From Bretschneidera sinensis (taxonomy: Eukaryota; Streptophyta; Magnoliopsida; Brassicales; Akaniaceae): a stretch of DNA of 64,000 nt. How positions within the stretch are numbered: the stretch's first letter is position 1; the number at the start of each line of letters is the position of its first letter. Of this stretch, positions 61,840-64,000 are shown in pieces. Below the pieces are notes generated by a model that did not search any database, was not told where the DNA came from, and saw nothing but the letters and a program-made list of their open reading frames with translations. A program made the position numbers and the translations under genes. The stretch spans positions 17,549,001 through 17,613,000 of the forward strand of contig CM043698.1 of assembly GCA_023935145.1 (NCBI GenBank), in the 5' to 3' direction.

Positions 61840-61860
61840 AAAGTCTTGCAAGGTCAAGAA
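61840..61860 (-). ncRNA. tasiR-ARF, register D6(+)
   Basis: The 21-mer starts TTCTTGACCTTGCAAGAC and ends TTT. It is the known tasiR-ARF, differing from the most common form near the 3' end by a change that would leave a G:U pair with ARF targets. Its coordinates coincide exactly with the sixth 21-nt register from the predicted 3' cleavage. Confidence 0.93.
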
Positions 61861-61912
61861 AAAAAAAAAGCAGAGTAAAAGCTCATAAAAAAAGAAAGAA
61901 AAAGAAAGAGAG

Positions 61913-61933
61913 AAGCTCAGCTAGGATAGCACC
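61913..61933 (-). promoter_or_regulatory. 5' miR390 target site of TAS3 (non-cleavable)
   Basis: The plus strand reads AAGCTCAG, CTA, GGATAGCACC against miR390. Positions 1-8 and 12-18 pair, positions 9-11 are mismatched, position 19 is G:U, and 20-21 pair. Central mismatches are the known hallmark of the 5' TAS3 site, which holds AGO7-miR390 without cutting. Confidence 0.92.
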
Positions 61934-61954
61934 ATCAAAACCCTGAATTCTGTT

Positions 61955-62122
61955 TTATTCTCCACTTGTTGTGGAAGCTAAGGTTGTGCTGGTACTCTCT
62001 CCTATAGGTATGCCTTGAAGAGATGTCTGGTTCCATTTGAAAAGAACTAGTTGAAGTTGACCAGAAAAGATCAAAATCATGAAGAAAGGAAAAAGGACAA
62101 GCAAGGAGGCAACAGAGGACAT
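61955..62122 (-). CDS. Short ORF of the TAS3 transcript, just upstream of the 5' miR390 site
   Basis: A 55-codon frame starting MSSVASLLVLFPFFMILIFS and ending TTSGE, too short to stand out as a gene. Its TAA (61957-61955) is followed by a 21-nt gap and then the 5' miR390 site. Known TAS3 transcripts carry a short ORF that ends shortly before this site, and ribosomes stall against the AGO7-miR390-SGS3 complex there, which supports siRNA production. The peptide has a hydrophobic N-terminus that could act as a signal or membrane segment, but I would not assign it a function. The position, rather than the sequence, is probably what matters. Confidence 0.65.
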   Translation of the reverse strand: MSSVASLLVLFPFFMILIFSGQLQLVLFKWNQTSLQGIPIGESTSTTLASTTSGE

Positions 62123-62222
62123 GTAGTAGGTTATGTCAATTGCCAGAATAATATGGTGTGAGCTGTGAAGTGATATATATAAATAGGGCAGGAAGAGATG
62201 CTTGTTGAAGAGATGGATGGAG

Positions 62223-62230
62223 TTTATATA
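62223..62230 (-). promoter_or_regulatory. TATA box of TAS3
   Basis: The minus strand reads TATATAAA about 100 bases before the short-ORF start codon. A second, weaker candidate (minus-strand TTTATATATA, 62174-62183) lies closer. Either would place the transcript start at about 62145-62195. Confidence 0.5.
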
Positions 62231-62976
62231 GTGAAAAGGGAGAGGGAAATAAATGAGAAAACTGACATTCCTAAATGTGTTTAGTTTCCAGCAAAAGAGT
62301 TAAAAGAAAGTATCAGACCATTGTGGACCCAAAAACCATGAATAGAAACTCTTTCTGTCTCTCTCTCTTTTGTATTGAGAAGTCTTAGAGTTATCAACAG
62401 GTAAAACGGTGACTGATATGAGAGAAGACAGTGAGAAAAGTACACAGGAATAGCAGTGCATCTCTCTTTTTCTCTCTCTTATCTGTGACGCATCTTTTAC
62501 CTTCTTTGTTACGGAAATTTGGAAGAATAAACAGCATGGGAAATAGAATTTTCAAGCTTTTGAGAAAAAGAAAGGAGATATATATGAACAGTACGGGGTT
62601 TGCAATCAATACGTTTAAAAACAAAATGGTAACATGCAGTCTTGCTGTGTCTTTTTTTCTTTCAGTTTCTTCTCTTATACTACTAAGCCTTCCTTTTGAC
62701 TTCTACCACTCTTTACAATTTTGTCTTTACGATCCTCATTTATCTCCCCCAAAACCAAAAGTGTCAAGAACCATTCTTAATTACATCATGTTAAATTGTT
62801 AATTAATCTTTTAGATTTTTTTTATGAGTGGTGATATGTAGCCGTCCGAATGAATTGTTTACCCAATTTATTCATTCGGACAACTGTGGATACTTCAATA
62901 GTAATTATCAGAAGCTGGTAAGTTTGGAGAGGGGATAAAAATGAAATCTTTGTGCGATCTGATGTTATCTTATTGG
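62231..62976. other. TAS3 upstream region
   Basis: Probable TAS3 promoter on the minus strand, with CT/GA-rich stretches near 62340-62370 and 62460-62480. The overlapping ORFs on both strands (62394-62624 and 62431-62802) lie in low-complexity sequence and are not supported. Confidence 0.35.
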
Positions 62977-63260
62977 TTGGATCTTTGGATCTTCAATAGT
63001 AATTCCTTTTTTTCTTTGGCCTTATATGCGTCAATACAAAAGAGAGCCCATGTTATCTAGATACATGGCATATATGCTTATCGCCATGGTGGTGGTGCTA
63101 GCTAGTTCTCCTCAAGCATTGGATCTTTGTATCTTCAATAGTAATTCCTTTTTTTCTTTGGCCTTATATGCGTCAATACAAAAGAGAGCCCATGTTATCT
63201 AGGTACATGGCATATATGCTTATCGCCATGGTGGTGATGCTAGCTAGTTCTCCTCAAGCA
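62977..63260. repeat. Tandem duplication, two 142-bp units
   Basis: Unit 1 is 62977-63118 and unit 2 63119-63260. Both start TTGGATCTTTG and end CTCCTCAAGCA with a T following. I see only three differences (G/T near the start, A/G in TAGATACATGG, G/A in GGTGGTG), so it is recent. Each unit contains an ATG followed by a short hydrophobic stretch (MAYMLIAMVV), at 63065 and 63207. Confidence 0.93.
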
Positions 63261-64000
63261 TGCATGAGGTTTTAGGAACGACCTCTGAACACACAAAGCC
63301 CAATGTTGGATAGACTGCCAAACAATATCTTTTGATGCTTTTTTGGGTGAGAAAAAACGTAAACAGCTTTGCAAGTAAAATCTGGCCATAAGCAGAGATT
63401 TGGTTCTTGCTTTTTGTATTTTTCCCAGCACCTCTCTTTCGTGAGAAATTATTGGCCTTTTGCTTTTAAAGTCCAAGAAAAAACACATTTTACTTTTAAA
63501 TACTTATAAATATAAATAAAAAAAAATGATGTGATCGCAAACAAAAATCAAATCTTATTTATATTTTAAATGGTTATTTATATAATTAAAAAATTATTAA
63601 ATTTATTTAATATATTTATATAAAATTTAATTTAATAAATGACTGGAAACAGAGATTTTGCTAGTGAAAACTGATTTTTTGTTTCCGTCCTTGTTTTAGA
63701 TAGGTTCAAGAATTTCAAAATTTCGAATGCTTTTATCATTCTTAGTAGTTTCACGTAGCTTGGGCGTATTTTATTTTGAATTTAAAAATAATTTTTCACG
63801 ATAAATTGAACATACAAATTATTAAACAAGTTTCAAAGAAGGCGCGTGAGGGTTCACGAGGTTAGGATCTTCCTCGGGTACAGCCTTTCATCTTGATAAT
63901 CATCACAACCTTTGTGATGTGACAATAGATGGTCAGGCAAAAGTCTCTCTCTCTCTCCCATTTGAGCTCTTTAATTTCTCTCTCATCTTCATGTTTTTAC
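63261..64000. other. Intergenic region at the window end
   Basis: AT-rich. No gene is recognised. The last 60 bases are CT-rich (TCTCTCTCTCTCTCCC, then TTTAATTTCTCTCTC), which would suit the leader of a gene starting beyond the window, but this is a guess. Confidence 0.3.

Larger units (their letters stand above)
61690..62195 (-). ncRNA. TAS3: TAS3 trans-acting siRNA precursor
   Basis: The minus strand carries the complete TAS3 layout. The 5' miR390 site (61933-61913) is GGTGCTATCCTAGCTGAGCTT-like with mismatches at miR390 positions 9-11, so bound but not cut. The 3' site (around 61745-61725) pairs perfectly with miR390 positions 1-12, has a G:U pair at 13, and is mismatched only at the far end, so cuttable. 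Predicted cleavage lies between 61735 and 61734. Counting 21-nt steps upstream from there, the sixth register is 61860-61840, which is exactly the tasiR-ARF (TTCTTGACCTTGCAAGAC...). tasiR-ARF directs AGO1 against ARF2/3/4 mRNAs, and production needs AGO7-miR390, SGS3, RDR6 and DCL4. A short ORF ends 21 nt before the 5' site. Only one tasiR-ARF is present. Transcript ends are estimates. Confidence 0.93.

Noticed and set aside
1..64000. CRISPR arrays or bacterial operons
   Set aside because: None seen; the window is clearly plant nuclear DNA with spliced genes.

Overview
The window is AT-rich nuclear DNA of a eudicot flowering plant. The evidence is GT-AG introns, plant-only protein families (XBAT, ATL, IBH1-like HLH, VAN3-binding/FORKED-like), a TAS3 trans-acting siRNA locus, LTR retrotransposons primed by tRNA-iMet, MITEs and a plastid DNA insertion. 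I cannot name the species.

Genes in order: an IBH1-LIKE 1 type HLH regulator (coding 6930-7511, + strand, intron in the 5' leader); a FORKED-like/VAN3-binding protein with DUF828 and PH domains (12836-15295, +, 8 coding exons, 391 aa); a small HLH-like protein (16021-16284, -); an ATL13-type RING-H2 E3 ligase (25332-26828, -, intronless, 498 aa); an XBAT32/33-type ankyrin-RING E3 ligase (49088-58676, +, 10 coding exons, 509 aa); and a TAS3 gene (about 61.7-62.2 kb, -). TAS3 is the most informative find. It has a 5' miR390 site with central mismatches, a cleavable-looking 3' miR390 site, and a tasiR-ARF that falls exactly on the sixth 21-nt register from the predicted cleavage point. A 55-codon ORF ends 21 nt before the 5' site. 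From memory, the gene order parallels Arabidopsis At5g57780-At5g57735 (IBL1-type HLH, FL8, small protein, RING, XBAT32, TAS3c). Much of the set is linked to auxin, brassinosteroid, ethylene and root or vein patterning.

Spaces between genes are mostly transposons. 0-1.3 kb: an LTR end beside an old Ty3/Gypsy gag fragment. 8.6-10 kb: three MITE-like inverted repeats. 18.6-20.3 kb: a Ty1/Copia RNase H remnant cut by two solo-LTR-like insertions, then a MITE. 22.75-23.48 kb: a TRIM element. 24.8 and 28.2 kb: MITEs. 30.8 kb: a LINE RNase H remnant. 33.9-36.15 kb: a short Gypsy-type element with gag and a protease piece but no polymerase (TR-GAG-like). 37.9-38.3 kb: a plastid atpB-atpE insertion between two copies of a host repeat. 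42.27-47.39 kb: a full-length Ty1/Copia element with matching 5-bp target duplications, inactivated by nine in-frame stops. 54.5-56.6 kb: a 5'-truncated LINE in an XBAT intron with a perfect 17-bp target duplication.

All coordinates and splice sites were read by eye. Family assignments rest on recognised motifs; no database search was run.
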